Origin: Sphingomicrobium marinum
Lineage (GTDB): Bacteria; Pseudomonadota; Alphaproteobacteria; Sphingomonadales; Sphingomonadaceae
NCBI RefSeq assembly: GCF_026157105.1
Contig: NZ_JANPVQ010000001.1
Coordinates: 2,039,501 to 2,103,500, forward strand
Direction of reading: 5' to 3'
DNA length: 64,000 nucleotides
The notes beneath the pieces are model-generated. The model was given only the letters and a program-made list of their open reading frames with translations, ran no database searches and had not been told where the DNA came from. Made by a program: the position numbers and the translations under genes. Position 1 is the stretch's first letter. Each line of letters begins with the position of its first letter. This document shows, piece by piece, positions 46,169 through 55,152 of this stretch.

Positions 46169-46902
46169 CGAGCCGCGAACAGACCGGCTTTATGCCCAAG
46201 GATCACGCGTCCGACGCGCATGTGACGTGGCGTGACCGGCTGACTTTGGCGCTGTTCGCCCCCATCACGGCGCCGTTCTTGCTCAAGTCGCTGCGCGGCG
46301 GGTCCAAGGCCGAGAAGGAACGCCTGCTAAGCCGCCTCGACCTTCCCGAAGACGCCCTCCCCAACCTTGGCAGCTGGAAGGCCGATACCGGTTTTCTCCA
46401 CCTCATCGTCGACACGATCCTTGAGAAACAGCCGGCGCGGGTGGTCGAATTCGGCTGCGGAGCGTCTTCACTGGTCATGGCCAAGGCGCTTCAGAAGGCT
46501 GGCGGCGGACAGCTTACCAGCTTCGACCAGCATGAAGATTTCGTCGCCAAGACCCGTGAATGGCTTGGCGGCCACGGTTTGGCGGCCGACATAACGTACG
46601 CCCCGCTGACGCCCAGCCCGAACGGCTGGCCCGGTCTGTTCTACGACATTCCAGCGCTCGAACCCGGCATAGATCTAATCGTCGTCGATGGCCCCCCGTG
46701 GACCATCCACCCGATGACTCGCGGCGCTGCCGACCAGCTGTTCGACCGGCTTGCTCCCGGGGGTATGGTGTTGCTCGACGATGCCGCCCGTCCGGGCGAG
46801 CGCCTTGTCGCTCGCCGCTGGAAAAAGCGGCACCCCGATATCGATTTCACCTACTGGGGCGGCGGCGAAAAAGGCACGCTTATCGGGATCAAGGCTGGCT
46901 GA
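46165..46902 (+). CDS. Class I SAM-dependent methyltransferase-like protein
   Basis: This 245-residue protein has a Rossmann methyltransferase core at ~95-240 with motif [18 protein letters not shown], an acidic residue after strand 2 (TSFDQHEDF) and the motif IV region LIVVDGPPW. The N-terminal ~90 residues ([20 protein letters not shown]) are partly hydrophobic and may contact membrane or substrate. It is coupled to purA by an ATGA overlap, though no functional link is evident. Its 3' end overlaps the convergent DUF1232 gene by 14 bp. The substrate is unknown. Confidence 0.8.
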   Translation: MTSREQTGFMPKDHASDAHVTWRDRLTLALFAPITAPFLLKSLRGGSKAEKERLLSRLDLPEDALPNLGSWKADTGFLHLIVDTILEKQPARVVEFGCGASSLVMAKALQKAGGGQLTSFDQHEDFVAKTREWLGGHGLAADITYAPLTPSPNGWPGLFYDIPALEPGIDLIVVDGPPWTIHPMTRGAADQLFDRLAPGGMVLLDDAARPGERLVARRWKKRHPDIDFTYWGGGEKGTLIGIKAG

Positions 46903-47260
46903 ACCAGCGCCACGCGACCACGAGCAGCACCCCCCAAAGACCCAACATAATGGCAAGGCCGACCTTGCTCACGGGCTTTTCGGCCAAACTTTCGGCCTTT
47001 TTCCGCAGGCGCGCGAGGACCGGCGCGGGCACCAGGCGAAGCACCAGCCACACACCGGCCGGAACGATCAGCAGGTCATCCACCAGTCCCAACACGGGAA
47101 TGAAGTCGGGGATCAGGTCGATCGGGCTGAAAGCGTAGGCTGCTGTCAGCCCCGCGACGATCTTGGCGGGGAGCAGCACCGCGGGATCGCGCGCAGCCAG
47201 CCATACGGTCAGCGCGTCGCGCTTGAGCCGTCTAGCCCAGCGCCGCAAACGCCCGCGCAT
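46889..47260 (-). CDS. DUF1232 (YkvA-family) membrane protein
   Basis: This 123-residue protein carries the DUF1232 signature AYAFSPIDLIPDFIPVLGLV (residues ~41-60) and hydrophobic helices on both sides, plus a C-terminal helix (AIMLGLWGVLLVVAW). The function of the family is unknown. It is the last gene of the leftward run from the J-domain gene. Its start lies 29 bp inside the GNAT gene and its end overlaps the convergent methyltransferase gene. Confidence 0.82.
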   Translation of the reverse strand: MRGRLRRWARRLKRDALTVWLAARDPAVLLPAKIVAGLTAAYAFSPIDLIPDFIPVLGLVDDLLIVPAGVWLVLRLVPAPVLARLRKKAESLAEKPVSKVGLAIMLGLWGVLLVVAWRWFSQP

Positions 47261-47738
47261 GGGTGGCCTTTCCCGATGTCGTTGCCTTGAGTGCGGGATC
47301 GATAACTAGCGCCTGCCAATACTCGCCCGCATAGGGGCTGGCGAACGGGCGCGCCGCCGCCACCGAATAGTCAAAACGCGCATAATATTCGGGCTCTCCC
47401 AGGACGAAGATCGCCGCTTTCCCTTGCTCACGCGCGACGGCTTCGGCGCTCCTGACCAGCGCGCCGCCAATGCCGTGCCCCTGCCGTTCGGGCAGCACCG
47501 CCACTGGCGCTAGCGCCACCGCCTCGATCGGCTTGCCGTCCGCCTCGGCTTCCATCGGGGACAGGAGCACGTGGCCAACCACGCGCCCATCTTCTTCGGC
47601 TACGATGGAGGCGGCGACGTCGCCGTCGGCCTCGAGCATCTGCACGAGCCTGGCTTCGCCATCGCCTTTGAAGGCGGCTTTGAGAAGCTGCGCGATCTCG
47701 ACTGCGTCATCAGGCCGCGCTTTGCGATAATGGGTCAC
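47232..47738 (-). CDS. GNAT-family N-acetyltransferase (YhbS-like)
   Basis: This 168-residue acetyltransferase has the YhbS-type pattern: MTHYRKARPDDAVEIAQLLK, then GHVLLSP, LAPVAVLPERQGHGIGGALV (acetyl-CoA loop, RQGHGIG) and VLGEPEYYARFDY. It overlaps the fabI stop by 4 bp (ATGA) and the next gene by 29 bp, so it is co-translated in the fabI operon. The substrate is unknown. Confidence 0.88.
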   Translation of the reverse strand: MTHYRKARPDDAVEIAQLLKAAFKGDGEARLVQMLEADGDVAASIVAEEDGRVVGHVLLSPMEAEADGKPIEAVALAPVAVLPERQGHGIGGALVRSAEAVAREQGKAAIFVLGEPEYYARFDYSVAAARPFASPYAGEYWQALVIDPALKATTSGKATHARAFAALG

Positions 47739-48538
47739 TCGACCGTGATGTCGGGCGCGTCTTCCGCCTTCATGCCGACCACATGATAGCCCGCATCGAC
47801 ATGGTGCACTTCGCCCGTCACCCCCGATGACAGATCCGAGCAGAAATAGAGGCCCGCGCCCCCGACATCCTCGATCGTCACGTTGCGGCGCAGCGGCGCG
47901 TTATATTCGTTCCACTTCATGATGTAGCGGAAATCACCGATGCCCGACGCCGCGAGCGTCTTGATCGGCCCGGCGCTGATCGCGTTGACGCGAATGCCTT
48001 CGGGGCCAAGATCGGCGGCGAGATACTGAACGCTCGTCTCGAGCGCCGCCTTGGCTACGCCCATAACGTTGTAATGCGGGATGACCTTCTCGGCGCCGTA
48101 ATAGGTGAGCGTCACGATCGAGCCGCCCGGCCCCATCATTTCGCACGCGCGCTTGGCAACCGCGACCAGCGAATAGGCCGAGATGTTCATGGTCATCAGA
48201 AAATTGTCGAGGCTGGTGTCGACATATTTGCCGCGCAGCTCGTTCTTGTCCGAAAAGCCGATGGCGTGGACGACGAAATCGAGGCTGTCCCAATGCTTCT
48301 TGAGCTCGTCGAACGCGGCGTCGATCTGGTCCATGTCGCCCACGTCGCATTCGATCAGCAGGTCGCTCCCCAGTTCGGCGGCCAGTGGCCCGACGCGCTT
48401 CTTGAGCGCTTCGCCCAGATAGCTGAAGGCGAGCTCCGCACCCTGCTCCGCCAATTTCTGGCTGATGCCCCATGCCAGCGACTTGTTGTTGGCCAGCCCC
48501 ATGATGAGGCCGCGTTTGCCCGCCATGATGCCACTCAT
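47735..48538 (-). CDS. fabI: Enoyl-[acyl-carrier-protein] reductase (NADH)
   Basis: This 267-residue FabI catalyses the last step of each fatty acid elongation cycle. The active-site Tyr156 and Lys163 (YNVMGVAK) fall at the same numbers as in E. coli FabI, and the cofactor region GLANNKSLAWGI is typical. It starts within the end of yihY (ATGA overlap). FabI is the target of triclosan; nothing in the sequence suggests altered sensitivity. Its position in a five-gene leftward operon behind a J-domain protein and YihY is unusual for a lipid gene. Confidence 0.95.
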   Translation of the reverse strand: MSGIMAGKRGLIMGLANNKSLAWGISQKLAEQGAELAFSYLGEALKKRVGPLAAELGSDLLIECDVGDMDQIDAAFDELKKHWDSLDFVVHAIGFSDKNELRGKYVDTSLDNFLMTMNISAYSLVAVAKRACEMMGPGGSIVTLTYYGAEKVIPHYNVMGVAKAALETSVQYLAADLGPEGIRVNAISAGPIKTLAASGIGDFRYIMKWNEYNAPLRRNVTIEDVGGAGLYFCSDLSSGVTGEVHHVDAGYHVVGMKAEDAPDITVE

Positions 48539-49545
48539 CGCGTATCTCCCTGTTCTTCATCTTCGCCCGGGTCCTCGACGATCAGTTCGCCTGCGTAAGG
48601 ACCTTCGTAAGTTTCGCCCTTTAGCGCGGTATCGCCGCTATCCGCTAGGGCTGCGTTGAACTCGGCGCCAAACACCACGCCAAGCCCCACGACATAAAAG
48701 AAAATCAGCACCACCATGACGCCCGCCATCGATCCGTACGTGCGCCCGTAGCCACCGACCAGGCCGATGGCTTCGGGCAGGATCGCTGCGGTCAGCAGCC
48801 ACCACAGCGTGATGAACACCGCGCCCGGCCACACGCGGCCTTTGCCGCGGCGATAGCGCAGCGGGGTCAATGCGTAGAAAATCGCATAGACGGTCAGGAA
48901 GAGCACGATCGACGGGATGATCTTGAACAGTCCGAGCGCCGCCGCAAAACCGCCCGACACCGACAAGTAATTGGAGATAAGGGCTTGCAAGCTGGTCAGC
49001 AGCACCGTCGCCGAAAAGGCAATGAACAGCAGGAACACCGCGCCGATGATCAACCCGATCGATGCCAGCCGATATTCCCAGAACGGCGCGCTCATCCGGA
49101 TGCCGTAGGCACGGCGCAAGATGTCGCGGATCGTTTCGATGAAACTGCCTGCGGTCCACAGACCGACCAGCGCGCCGATCCATAGCAGCGCCCCCGATTT
49201 GCCGGTGGTGACCTCGAACAGCGGCTCGGCCAGCGTCTCGGCGACGTTGGGCGGCAGCTGCGACAGGATGGCGAAGATCGCTTCATCGCTGGCCCCGTCG
49301 CGGCCGATCAACTTGGCGACCGCCGTCGCCAGGATCAGGAAGGGGAACAGCGCCAGCAGCGAGATGTAGGCGAGGTTGCCGGCATGGATGAAGCCATCCG
49401 AATAGACGCCGTACACCGTGCGCTTGAGCACTTCCCAGGGCCGCTCGCTTTCGCGCAGCTTCTTGATGCGTTCGCGACCGAACTGCGCATGCAGACCCGC
49501 CAGCCGCTTGCGGCGCGCTTCGGGAGAGTGAGGCGACTGCTGCAC
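48535..49545 (-). CDS. YihY/BrkB-family inner membrane protein
   Basis: This 336-residue membrane protein has six hydrophobic helices and the YihY/BrkB pattern: DGFIHAGNLAYISLLALFPF near residue 50, a GLWTAGSFIETIRDILRRAY loop and the C-terminal YGSMAGVMVVLIFFYVVGLG. Earlier claims that this family is RNase BN are known to be wrong; its role is unclear. The C-terminal tail is acidic. It follows the J-domain gene by 9 bp and overlaps fabI by 4 bp. Confidence 0.9.
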   Translation of the reverse strand: MQQSPHSPEARRKRLAGLHAQFGRERIKKLRESERPWEVLKRTVYGVYSDGFIHAGNLAYISLLALFPFLILATAVAKLIGRDGASDEAIFAILSQLPPNVAETLAEPLFEVTTGKSGALLWIGALVGLWTAGSFIETIRDILRRAYGIRMSAPFWEYRLASIGLIIGAVFLLFIAFSATVLLTSLQALISNYLSVSGGFAAALGLFKIIPSIVLFLTVYAIFYALTPLRYRRGKGRVWPGAVFITLWWLLTAAILPEAIGLVGGYGRTYGSMAGVMVVLIFFYVVGLGVVFGAEFNAALADSGDTALKGETYEGPYAGELIVEDPGEDEEQGDTR

Positions 49546-49554
49546 GCTTGCCGC

Positions 49555-50514
49555 CTATACCCCGAGGCCGGACCGCACGTTATCGGGCGCGTCCCAGCCG
49601 GACACGAAATCTTGCAGCTTCTTGTCGCCCTTGGGGATCTCGATCATCAGCCGGACCAGCTGGTTGCCGCGCCCGCCGCCCTTCTTGGTGAAGCCCTTGC
49701 CGATCAGTCGCAAGGTCGTGCCGCTGGACGAACCCTTGGGGATCGTCATGGTCACCGCGCCGCCCACAGTCGGCACTTTGACTTTGGCGCCCAGCACCGC
49801 CTCCTTAAGCGTGATCGGCAGGTCGAGGCGGATATTGTCCCCATCGCGTTCGAAGAACTTGTGATCCTTGACCGTGATCGTGACGATCGCATCGCCGGCA
49901 CCGCCGGGACCTTCCTGCCCCTGCCCCTTCAGGCGAATCTTGGTGCCGGTCTCCACGCCCGCGGGCAATTTCATGTCAATCGTCTTGCCGCCGCCCAGCT
50001 TGACGCGTTGCGGTTCCTGCAGCGCCGCATCGGTGAAAGGCACACTGAGGCGATAGGATATGTCCGCGCCCTTCCTTGGCGCGGACCGGCCGAAGCCGCC
50101 AAAGCCGCCCTGCGACTGTGACTGCGATTGGCGCTGGCGCCCGCCGCCGCCAAAGATACCTTCGAACAGGTCGGACAAGTCCGGGTCCATGCCGCCGGGA
50201 TCGAAGCCTTGCGGACCGCGGCGCGCGCCGCCAGCGCTGGCGCCGCCGCCGAAGGGATTGCCGCCCCCGAAGCCGCCGCCAAAGGGAGACTTGGGATTGC
50301 CTTCTTCGTCAATCTCGCCGCGGTCGTAGCGCGCGCGCCTGTCCTTATCCGACAGGATGTCATAGGCCGCCGTGACCTTGCCGAAGCGCTCGGCGGCGTT
50401 GGGATTGTCCTTGTTGCGATCGGGATGCAGCTGTTTGGCCAGGCTGCGATACGCCTTCTTTATCTCGTCTTCGCTGGCCCCGCGCTTGAGGCCCAGTTGC
50501 TGATATAGGTCCAT
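49555..50514 (-). CDS. J-domain co-chaperone, CbpA/DnaJ class B
   Basis: This 319-residue DnaJ-like protein has a J domain at ~1-68 with the HPD motif (LAKQLHPDRNKDN) and a long Gly/Phe-rich linker (~80-135). Two C-terminal peptide-binding subdomains (~145-315) follow. It lacks the zinc-finger CxxCxGxG repeats of DnaJ, placing it with CbpA. It would stimulate the DnaK ATPase. It is the first gene of a leftward operon with yihY and fabI, and divergent from pdxH. Confidence 0.93.
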   Translation of the reverse strand: MDLYQQLGLKRGASEDEIKKAYRSLAKQLHPDRNKDNPNAAERFGKVTAAYDILSDKDRRARYDRGEIDEEGNPKSPFGGGFGGGNPFGGGASAGGARRGPQGFDPGGMDPDLSDLFEGIFGGGGRQRQSQSQSQGGFGGFGRSAPRKGADISYRLSVPFTDAALQEPQRVKLGGGKTIDMKLPAGVETGTKIRLKGQGQEGPGGAGDAIVTITVKDHKFFERDGDNIRLDLPITLKEAVLGAKVKVPTVGGAVTMTIPKGSSSGTTLRLIGKGFTKKGGGRGNQLVRLMIEIPKGDKKLQDFVSGWDAPDNVRSGLGV

Positions 50515-50591
50515 AACACGCCTCTAAACGGTATTGGCCGCAAAAGGCCAGTGGCTTGCGCCATTCTTCACTCACCCTTACGCGGGAGCCT

Positions 50592-51164
50592 ATGAACCCG
50601 TTCCAGCTTTTCGATGCGTGGTATGAAGAGGCCAAGGCCTCAGAACCCGCCGATCCCAATGCGATGGCAGTGGCGACAGCCACTCCGGATGCCATTCCCT
50701 CGGTGCGCGTGGTGCTGCTGAAGAATCACGGGCCCGACGGGTTCGTCTTCTATACCAACATGGAAAGCCGCAAGGGTGACGAATTGACCGCCAACCCGCG
50801 TGCAGCGCTCTGCTTCCACTGGAAGTCGACCTACAAGCAGGTGCGCATCGAAGGCCGGATCGAGCAGGTCAGCGATGCCGAAGCCGACGCCTATTTCGCC
50901 AGCCGTGGCCGTGCCAAGCAGCTGGCCGCAATCGCGTCCCGCCAAAGCCGACCGCTCCATGACTTCGCCACCTTCGAACAGGAAATCGCGGCGCTGGATG
51001 CTGAGTTTGAGGGCCGCGATCTACCGCGCCCCGACCATTGGAGCGGCGTGCGCGTCATTCCCGACCAGATCGAGTTCTGGGAAGGCACGCAGGAGCGTAC
51101 CCACCACCGGCGGCAGTTCGTGCGTGACGGCGATGGTTGGAAAGAAGGGCTGCTATACCCGTGA
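50592..51164 (+). CDS. pdxH: Pyridoxamine 5'-phosphate oxidase
   Basis: This 190-residue FMN enzyme makes pyridoxal 5'-phosphate from PNP or PMP. It has the expected start (NPFQLFDAWYEEAKASEPAD), the FMN-binding SVRVVLLKNHGPDGFVFYTN and the C-terminal SGVRVIPDQIEFWEG. The ATG follows GGGAG. The stop overlaps the GTG of the CDF transporter gene (GTGA). It supplies PLP for SerC and Spt, among others. Confidence 0.95.
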   Translation: MNPFQLFDAWYEEAKASEPADPNAMAVATATPDAIPSVRVVLLKNHGPDGFVFYTNMESRKGDELTANPRAALCFHWKSTYKQVRIEGRIEQVSDAEADAYFASRGRAKQLAAIASRQSRPLHDFATFEQEIAALDAEFEGRDLPRPDHWSGVRVIPDQIEFWEGTQERTHHRRQFVRDGDGWKEGLLYP

Positions 51165-52093
51165 GCGGACTTCACAATCACGATCACGGTCATGCCCATG
51201 AACGCGCCAGCCTGACCGGGCGCGCGGCGCTGGCCAGCGTATCGGTCGCGCTCTTCCTCGTCGGCCTCAAGGTCTGGGCAAGTTGGGGGACCGACAGTGT
51301 CGCCATGCTCGGCAGCCTTGCCGACACCTCTCTCGATCTCATCGCCAGCCTCGTCACTTTCTTTGGGGTGCGGTATGCCGCCAAGCCGGCCGATGACGAT
51401 CACCGCTTCGGGCACGGCAAGGCCGAAGGCATTGTCGCGCTCTTCCAGGTCATCATCATTTCGGTCAGCGCGATCGGCATTGCCTGGCGCGGTATCGAAC
51501 GCTTCTTTAGCGGCGAGCGTACGCAGCAGCTCGAACTTGGCGTAACGGTGTCAGCAATCGCCATCGCGGTCACCTTGGCGCTGCTCGCCTACCAGCGTTT
51601 CGTGATCCGAAAGACCGGCTCGGTCGCGATCCAGATGGATCATGTCCATTACCAGACCGATCTGCTGCTGAACGGCGCGGTTATCGCTGCGCTCCTTCTC
51701 GACCAGATCGCCGATGTGCCCTTTGCCGATCCGCTGCTGGGCATCGCGATCGCGGCGTGGCTGCTGTACGGCGCGTGGAGCGGTGCAAGCCATGCGCTCG
51801 ACCAGTTGATGGACCGCGAATGGGACGAAGAGAAGCGCGACCGCTTCCTTGCCATGGTCAAAGCCCACCCCGAAATGCAGGGCGTCCACGCGCTGCGCAC
51901 GCGCTCTTCGGCCGGTGTCGATTTCGCCCAGTTCCACTTATGGCTCGACCCCGAAATGACGATTGCCGAAGCGCACCGCGTTATGGACGAGATTGAAGCG
52001 ACCATTCACAAGGAATTCCCCGGCATCGACCTCCTGATCCATCCCGATCCGAAGGGGCTTGAAGAACGCGGCCACGACACGACGCCGCTTTAA
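51161..52093 (+). CDS. Cation diffusion facilitator (FieF/Zn2+ or Fe2+ efflux)
   Basis: This 310-residue CDF transporter exports divalent metal in exchange for protons. It has a His-rich N terminus (HNHDHGHAH), six helices, the helix-2 metal site (GSLADTSLDLIASL), DDHRFGHGKAE and the helix-5 site DHVHYQTDLLLNG. A cytoplasmic domain (~210-300) ends with a His-containing LLIHPDPKG. The start is GTG overlapping the pdxH stop, so expression is coupled. FieF-like specificity is the best guess; the metal is not certain. Confidence 0.93.
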   Translation: MSGLHNHDHGHAHERASLTGRAALASVSVALFLVGLKVWASWGTDSVAMLGSLADTSLDLIASLVTFFGVRYAAKPADDDHRFGHGKAEGIVALFQVIIISVSAIGIAWRGIERFFSGERTQQLELGVTVSAIAIAVTLALLAYQRFVIRKTGSVAIQMDHVHYQTDLLLNGAVIAALLLDQIADVPFADPLLGIAIAAWLLYGAWSGASHALDQLMDREWDEEKRDRFLAMVKAHPEMQGVHALRTRSSAGVDFAQFHLWLDPEMTIAEAHRVMDEIEATIHKEFPGIDLLIHPDPKGLEERGHDTTPL

Positions 52094-52105
52094 GGAGCAA
52101 TGCAA

Positions 52106-52894
52106 ATGCAGATCCCGTTCCACCAGGTCGATGCTTTCGTGGTCGACGGCCGGCCGCTGACCGGCAATCCCGCCGCCGTCATGCTGCTCGATGAGTGGCT
52201 GCCCAATGCCACGCTGCAGGCGATAGCGGTCGAAAACAACCTGTCGGAAACCGCCTTCCTCAAACGCTCGGATGGTGCTGCCGATTGGGACCTGCGCTGG
52301 TTCACGCCGGCCACCGAGGTCGACTTGTGCGGCCATGCGACCATCGCCTCGGCGCACGTCGTCATCGGCGACAGCGATGCGGTGACCTTCCAGACCCGCT
52401 CGGGCCTGCTCACGGCATCGCGTAGCGAAGAGAGCATCGTCATCGACCTGCCCGCCGCCGATCGCTTTCAGGTGCTGGAAGACGCTGCGCTTGCCAATGC
52501 GCTCGGCGTCGAACCTGCAGAAATGATCAAGGCTAGCGGGGCCGAGGATTGCCTTGTCGCGTTACTTGAAAACGAAGCGGCGGTGCGCGCCGTGACGCCC
52601 GATTTCCACGCCATGCGGCTGTGGAGTGATCTGGTCGTCGTCACCGCGCCCGGCGACGACACCGATATCGCCAGCCGTGTTTTCGCCGTAGGCTACGGCA
52701 TCGACGAAGACCCGGTCACCGGGGCTGCGCACGCCGCCATCGTGCCCTGGTGGGCGCAGCGGCTTGGCAAAGAGAAGTTCACCGCGATCCAGGCCAGCGC
52801 TCGGGGCGGGCAGATCCACTGCACATACGTTGATGACCGGGTCCGCCTCGGCGGGCGCTGCGCTAGCGTGATCGAAGGAACATTTCTTCTTTAA
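52106..52894 (+). CDS. PhzF-family isomerase/epimerase-like protein
   Basis: This 262-residue PhzF-like protein has the two-domain diaminopimelate-epimerase-like fold. It opens [20 protein letters not shown], with the catalytic Glu in NNLSETAFL, and has [13 protein letters not shown] and [12 protein letters not shown]. The second ATG (52106) is eight bases from AAGGAG; the first is too close. The substrate of this type is unknown, and there are no phenazine genes nearby. Its stop overlaps the convergent mnmA stop through TTAA. Confidence 0.92.
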   Translation: MQIPFHQVDAFVVDGRPLTGNPAAVMLLDEWLPNATLQAIAVENNLSETAFLKRSDGAADWDLRWFTPATEVDLCGHATIASAHVVIGDSDAVTFQTRSGLLTASRSEESIVIDLPAADRFQVLEDAALANALGVEPAEMIKASGAEDCLVALLENEAAVRAVTPDFHAMRLWSDLVVVTAPGDDTDIASRVFAVGYGIDEDPVTGAAHAAIVPWWAQRLGKEKFTAIQASARGGQIHCTYVDDRVRLGGRCASVIEGTFLL

Positions 52895-53997
52895 GCGGCT
52901 TCGAGTTCGGCGGCCTGCGTCGCACCGATCGTACCGCCGCCAAGCAGCCGTTCACCATCGTAGAACACCGCCGACTGGCCGGGCGCGACGCCATATTCGG
53001 GATCATCGAACGTGAACCGTTCGCCGTCCCAGACGCCCGGCTTGGGCGGGGCAAGGCTGCGCACCTTGGCGTGCACCGAGCGCTGATCCTCGGCAAGCCA
53101 ATTCACCTCTTCGACCGAGGCCGAGCGCACCGCAAGCGCTGCCTTGGGCCCCACGACCACGCGATTGGTGTCCGGTTCGATCTTCACAACGTATAGCGGC
53201 TCGGGCTGGCCGCCGATCTCGAGCCCGCGGCGCTGGCCGATGGTGAAGTGCACCACGCCTTCGTGGGTGCCGAGCTTGCGACCTTCAAGATCCACGATGT
53301 CACCCGGTATCGCCGTCTCGGGCTTCAGGCGCTTGACCAGGCCGGCATAATCGCCATCGGGCACGAAGCAGATGTCCTGGCTGTCGGGCTTGTTGGCGAC
53401 CTCGAGGCCCGCTTCATCTGCCAGCTGGCGCACTTGGTTCTTGGGTAGGCCGCCCAGCGGGAAGCGCAGGAAATCAAGCTGGTCGAGCGTCGTCCCATAA
53501 AGGAAATAGCTCTGGTCGCGGCGCGGATCCAATCCCTTCCACAACTGCGGCTTGCCGTCCTCGCCCATGACGCGGCGCACATAATGGCCCGTCGCAAGGC
53601 AGTCTGCGCCAAGGTCGCGCGCAAACCCGATAAGGTCGACGAACTTCACGCCCTGGTTGCACTTGGAACAAGGCACCGGCGTGCGCCCCTTGGCATATTC
53701 GTCGACGAACTGGTCGATCACGCCTTCGCGAAAGCGGCTTTCATAATCGAGCACGTAATGCGCGATGCCGAGCCGGTCGCACACCATCTTGGCATCATAG
53801 ATGTCCTGCCCGGCGCAGCACGAGCCCGACCGCTTCACGGCCTCGCCATGATCGTAGAGCTGCAGGGTCACGCCGATCACTTCGGCACCCGTCTTCGCCG
53901 CGAGCGCCGCGACGACGCTCGAATCCACGCCGCCGGACATGGCGACCACGATGCGCGCGCCGTTGGCGCCGCCGGAAAGATCGAAGCTTGGGGACAT
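52891..53997 (-). CDS. mnmA: tRNA-specific 2-thiouridylase MnmA
   Basis: This 368-residue enzyme adds sulfur to U34 of tRNA-Lys, -Glu and -Gln. It has the ATP-pyrophosphatase motif [11 protein letters not shown] near residue 17, a catalytic-Cys region [13 protein letters not shown] (Cys113 aligned with E. coli Cys102) and the second Cys in [12 protein letters not shown]. Its length is normal for the family. It is divergent from the small protein gene at 54075. Confidence 0.96.
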   Translation of the reverse strand: MSPSFDLSGGANGARIVVAMSGGVDSSVVAALAAKTGAEVIGVTLQLYDHGEAVKRSGSCCAGQDIYDAKMVCDRLGIAHYVLDYESRFREGVIDQFVDEYAKGRTPVPCSKCNQGVKFVDLIGFARDLGADCLATGHYVRRVMGEDGKPQLWKGLDPRRDQSYFLYGTTLDQLDFLRFPLGGLPKNQVRQLADEAGLEVANKPDSQDICFVPDGDYAGLVKRLKPETAIPGDIVDLEGRKLGTHEGVVHFTIGQRRGLEIGGQPEPLYVVKIEPDTNRVVVGPKAALAVRSASVEEVNWLAEDQRSVHAKVRSLAPPKPGVWDGERFTFDDPEYGVAPGQSAVFYDGERLLGGGTIGATQAAELEAA

Positions 53998-54074
53998 TTC
54001 AGGCGCGTCTTTACCTGAAATTCACCCTGTTCTTCTAGACCCCTTCGCAAGGAGACAGGGAAAAGGGGCCGGTC

Positions 54075-54278
54075 TTGGCACGTTTTGAAGGGAAAATTAC
54101 GTCTGCAGCCGAAGCTCGACTCGAATTGGAGGAGCTGCTTTCGCTGATGGAGGGTCCCGTAGAAAACCCTTTTTCGCCAGAGCGTTGCGAGAAATTGGCG
54201 CGATTCCTGTCGGGTGAGGATGTCGGCGATTCGCTCCACGGCGCGTTCGCCGACAAAGGGTTAAAGAGGGAGCAATGA
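54075..54278 (+). CDS. Small hypothetical protein
   Basis: This 67-residue frame begins with TTG and has a good AGGGG site six bases upstream. The sequence (MARFEGKITSAAEARLELEE, then LLSLMEGP) is Leu/Glu-rich, probably helical, with no cysteine pattern of a zinc ribbon and no signal peptide. Codon choice looks like real coding sequence. It lies between mnmA and sciP, ending about 100 bp before sciP. I do not recognise it; a DNA- or protein-binding role is possible but not shown. Confidence 0.5.
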   Translation: MARFEGKITSAAEARLELEELLSLMEGPVENPFSPERCEKLARFLSGEDVGDSLHGAFADKGLKREQ

Positions 54279-54280
54279 AT

Positions 54281-54296
54281 TTAACTCTTACGTTAA
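54281..54296 (+). promoter_or_regulatory. CtrA-like site upstream of sciP (off-spacing)
   Basis: TTAA at 54281-54284 and TTAA at 54293-54296 (in TTAACC) are separated by 8 bases, one more than the CtrA consensus TTAA-N7-TTAA. It lies about 80 bp before sciP. Caulobacter sciP is under CtrA control, so a variant site here is plausible. Confidence 0.35.
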
Positions 54297-54377
54297 CCCT
54301 TGCCTGTGAGAAATTCTTCAATGGCCGCGCCGTAAACGGGGTCATCGGAAATGATGAATACGTGATTGAGGATACAG

Positions 54378-54677
54378 ATGCTTGAAAATCAGGACATTCG
54401 GCCCGCGCAGGTTGTCGGCCCCCTCGGGGAACCGCTGACCATCGACTCGCTGCCCCCTGCCAACACCACCCGCTGGGTCGTGCGTCGCAAGGCAGAGGTT
54501 GTTGCGGCCGTGGCTGGCGGCCTGCTGACCGTGGACGAAGCATGCGAACGCTATTCGCTTAGCCTCGAGGAGTTCACATCGTGGCAGCGCGCGGTCGATC
54601 GTTCGGGCATGCCGGGCCTTCGCGTCACCCGCCTCAAGCATTATCGCGACCAGTATGAGCGTCAGCAGCGCTACTAG
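54378..54677 (+). CDS. sciP: CtrA inhibitor SciP (DUF1153)
   Basis: This 99-residue protein matches SciP: the core TRWVVRRKAEVVAAVAGGLL followed by TVDEACERYSLSLEEFTSWQ is the DUF1153 helix-turn-helix. In Caulobacter SciP binds CtrA and blocks transcription of CtrA-dependent promoters, giving cell-cycle timing. The ATG at 54378 has GAGGA just upstream; a TTG four codons before it is less likely. A CtrA-like site and a downstream terminator make it a single-gene unit. No other cell-cycle gene is nearby. Confidence 0.92.
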   Translation: MLENQDIRPAQVVGPLGEPLTIDSLPPANTTRWVVRRKAEVVAAVAGGLLTVDEACERYSLSLEEFTSWQRAVDRSGMPGLRVTRLKHYRDQYERQQRY

Positions 54678-54701
54678 GACGTCATCACTCTAGACAGTTT
54701 A

Positions 54702-54731
54702 GCGGCCCGCCCCCACCGGCGGGCCGTTTTC
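54702..54731 (+). terminator. Rho-independent terminator of sciP
   Basis: CGGCCCGCC (54703-54711) pairs with GGCGGGCCG (54718-54726) around a six-base loop and is followed by TTTTCGTTTCG. It lies 25 bp after the sciP stop. Confidence 0.9.
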
Positions 54732-54822
54732 GTTTCGTACTTGAAACATTGCCCGTGGCATGGAACTTTCCCCCCGCAGTTGCGCTGAACCCAGTGAAAA
54801 TTGCTCAAGAGGGAGAGAAAAT

Positions 54823-55077
54823 ATGGGTTTTATTGTCTATATCGTTGTCGGCGGCATTCTGGGCTGGCTTGCCAGCATCGTGATGCGCACCGACGCTCAA
54901 CAGGGCATCCTGCTTAACATCGTCGTCGGCATCGTTGGCGCCTTCCTCGCCGGCCTCGTCGTCTCGGGCGGCTCGATCGGCGATGGTATCACGCTTCGTA
55001 GCGTTCTGGTCTCGCTGGTTGGCGCGATCGTCCTTCTCGGCATCGTTAACCTGATCCGCCGCGGACGCGTTCGCTAA
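54823..55077 (+). CDS. GlsB/YeaQ/YmgE-family small membrane protein
   Basis: This 84-residue protein has three hydrophobic helices and the family pattern (MGFIVYIVVGGILGWLASIV, then LNIVVGIVGAFLAGLV). Members are called transglycosylase-associated or stress-response membrane proteins; their function is not known. The ATG follows AGGGAGAG. A related gene, transcribed towards it, lies 75 bp beyond a shared terminator. Confidence 0.88.
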   Translation: MGFIVYIVVGGILGWLASIVMRTDAQQGILLNIVVGIVGAFLAGLVVSGGSIGDGITLRSVLVSLVGAIVLLGIVNLIRRGRVR

Positions 55078-55097
55078 GCGACAAGGAACGAGCAAAA

Positions 55098-55145
55098 AGA
55101 AAGGGCCGCGTGGAGCAACCTCCACGCGGCCCTCTTTTATTTTTC
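55098..55145. terminator. Bidirectional terminator between two GlsB-like genes
   Basis: GGGCCGCGTGGAG (55103-55115) pairs perfectly with CTCCACGCGGCCC (55120-55132) around a CAAC loop. T-rich tracts follow on both strands (CTCTTTTATTTTT on plus, TTTCTTTTTG on minus). It serves both convergent genes. Confidence 0.93.
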
Positions 55146-55152
55146 GGCGGTC

